A stretch of 64,000 nucleotides of DNA from Cellulomonas chengniuliangii (GTDB taxonomy: Bacteria; Actinomycetota; Actinomycetes; Actinomycetales; Cellulomonadaceae). The notes beneath the pieces are model-generated. The model saw nothing but the letters and a program-made list of their open reading frames with translations. It did no database searches and was not told the origin of the DNA. This document shows, one piece after another, positions 63,347-64,000 of the stretch. The position numbers were made by a program, and so were the translations under genes. The stretch covers positions 1,302,001 through 1,366,000 of the forward strand of contig NZ_CP101988.1 in NCBI RefSeq assembly GCF_024508335.1, written 5' to 3'. Numbering within the stretch: position 1 is the first letter of the stretch; every line of letters starts with the position of its first letter.

Positions 63347-64000
63347 TCACGGGGGCCCGTCGGCCGCGCCACCGACGTGTCGAAGCGGGTCCATGGACTC
63401 GCGCAGCACGAGGACGGGGCACGGCGCGCTCCGGATCACCGCCCGGCTCACGGCGCCCATCATCTGGCCGCGCACAGGGCCGAGACCACGCGACCCCACC
63501 ACCACCAGAGCGGCGTCCCGGCCCAGCTCGACCAGCGATCGGGCGGGATCGTCGTCCATCAGCGTGAGTCGCACCTCGAGGGCCGGGTGCTCTGCGCCGA
63601 TCAGCGCCGCGACCGAGCGCGCCCCGTCATGGCAGGGGTCAGCGGGGTCTCCCAGCCGGGGCGCCGATCCGCGGCGCGGGCGTGGGCCGGGCGCGGAGGC
63701 GCGTGCGTGCGCGAGCAGCAGGGGGACGCCCCGCCGAAGCGCCGAGGCGGCGGCGGTGCGGGCCGCCGCGACCGATGCGGGCGAGCCGTCCACCCCCACC
63801 ACGACGGGCGTCCAGGCGCTCGGGGCGGTGACGCCCATGGCGGGGACCACGGCCACCGGGCAGTGCCCGCTCCGGGCGAGAAAGGCGCTGTTCGCCCCGG
63901 GCCCTGGCCGTCCCAGCACCCCCCGCGCGCCCACCACCAGCATCCGCGCGTCGTGGCTCAGCACGCACAGCGACGCCAGCAGAGGACCGCGCAGCACCCG
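63347..64000 (-). CDS. Universal stress protein, two tandem UspA domains, truncated by the right edge
   Basis: The frame is open to the right edge, so the start lies outside. The visible 217 codons hold the end of one UspA domain (ARMLVVGARGVLGRPGPG...HCPVAVVPA) and a complete second domain starting VVVGVDGSPASVAAA. The ATP-type signature of the second is VVVGSRGLGPVRGQMMGAVSRAVIRSAPCPVLVL (G-x2-G-x9-GS pattern slightly varied: G-P-V-R-G...). Tandem USPs in actinobacteria respond to hypoxia or energy stress. Convergent with the membrane protein gene. Confidence 0.85.
   Translation of the reverse strand, partial: RVLRGPLLASLCVLSHDARMLVVGARGVLGRPGPGANSAFLARSGHCPVAVVPAMGVTAPSAWTPVVVGVDGSPASVAAARTAAASALRRGVPLLLAHARASAPGPRPRRGSAPRLGDPADPCHDGARSVAALIGAEHPALEVRLTLMDDDPARSLVELGRDAALVVVGSRGLGPVRGQMMGAVSRAVIRSAPCPVLVLRESMDPLRHVGGAADGPP

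Overview
The window is chromosomal DNA of a very GC-rich actinobacterium. The gene content (mycothiol-type DUF664 protein, polyphosphate glucokinase, BldC, DUF3145, DUF3052, FasR-type regulator beside fabD-fabH-acpP-fabF, E1-only aceE, GlnA2/GlnE, fused RNase H/phosphatase) fits Actinomycetota. The maltodextrin/GH13 cluster plus a chemoreceptor suggests a motile, saccharolytic Micrococcales member such as Cellulomonas or a close relative; the genus is an inference. Most of the window is conserved actinobacterial core (recO-uppS-glyS, dgt-dnaG, def, fab-aceE, Nif3/zinc-ribbon/RNase H, panB, nadE, glnA2-glnE).

Layout. 1-2.6 kb: a 5'-truncated diguanylate cyclase, recO and uppS. 2.6-6.3 kb: a VOC protein, a DedA-type membrane protein and a zinc uptake operon (znuA-C-B, minus strand) with two tandem Zur-like boxes at its start. 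6.4-12.2 kb: glyS, a DinB/DUF664 protein, two YibE/F-type membrane proteins facing tail to tail with overlapping 3' ends, and a dus gene. 12.2-22.2 kb: a maltodextrin island with two LacI-type regulators, two GH13 enzymes and a malE-F-G importer without its own ATPase gene. 22.3-25.6 kb: dgt and dnaG. 25.6-28.3 kb: a transglutaminase-like gene, then a 0.9-kb tRNA-Asn-associated cassette carrying one formylglycine-generating-enzyme-like gene between repeated tRNA 3' halves, then tRNA-Asn, a hypothetical gene and a CAU tRNA. 28.5-30.3 kb: a GEMM-I (cyclic-di-GMP-I) riboswitch in the leader of bldC, then def and DUF3145. 30.3-39 kb: fabF, acpP, fabH, fabD, a FasR-type regulator, a repeat protein and aceE. 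39.3-41.7 kb: DUF3052, a peroxiredoxin, tRNA-Val, a scar of two decapitated genes (TetR and DUF4386) and a MOSC protein. 41.8-47.7 kb: Nif3-like, degenerate zinc-ribbon, RNase H/phosphatase, YaaA, a tautomerase-fold protein, the RNase P RNA, RidA and a second VOC protein. 47.7-54 kb: an odd fused reading frame, a frameshifted metallo-beta-lactamase, ppgK, map, a SPOR-like miniprotein, panB and nadE. 54.2-64 kb: glnA2, glnE, two tandem AI-2E family permeases, a minimal chemoreceptor, an unknown membrane protein and a universal stress protein that runs off the right edge.

The genes work together mainly as local units: zinc uptake under Zur, maltodextrin import and hydrolysis under LacI-type control, and fatty-acid initiation and elongation beside pyruvate dehydrogenase E1. 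The least ordinary parts are the cyclic-di-GMP riboswitch on bldC, the integrase-less cassette at tRNA-Asn, the gene scar after tRNA-Val, and a bipartite upstream motif shared by two small genes.
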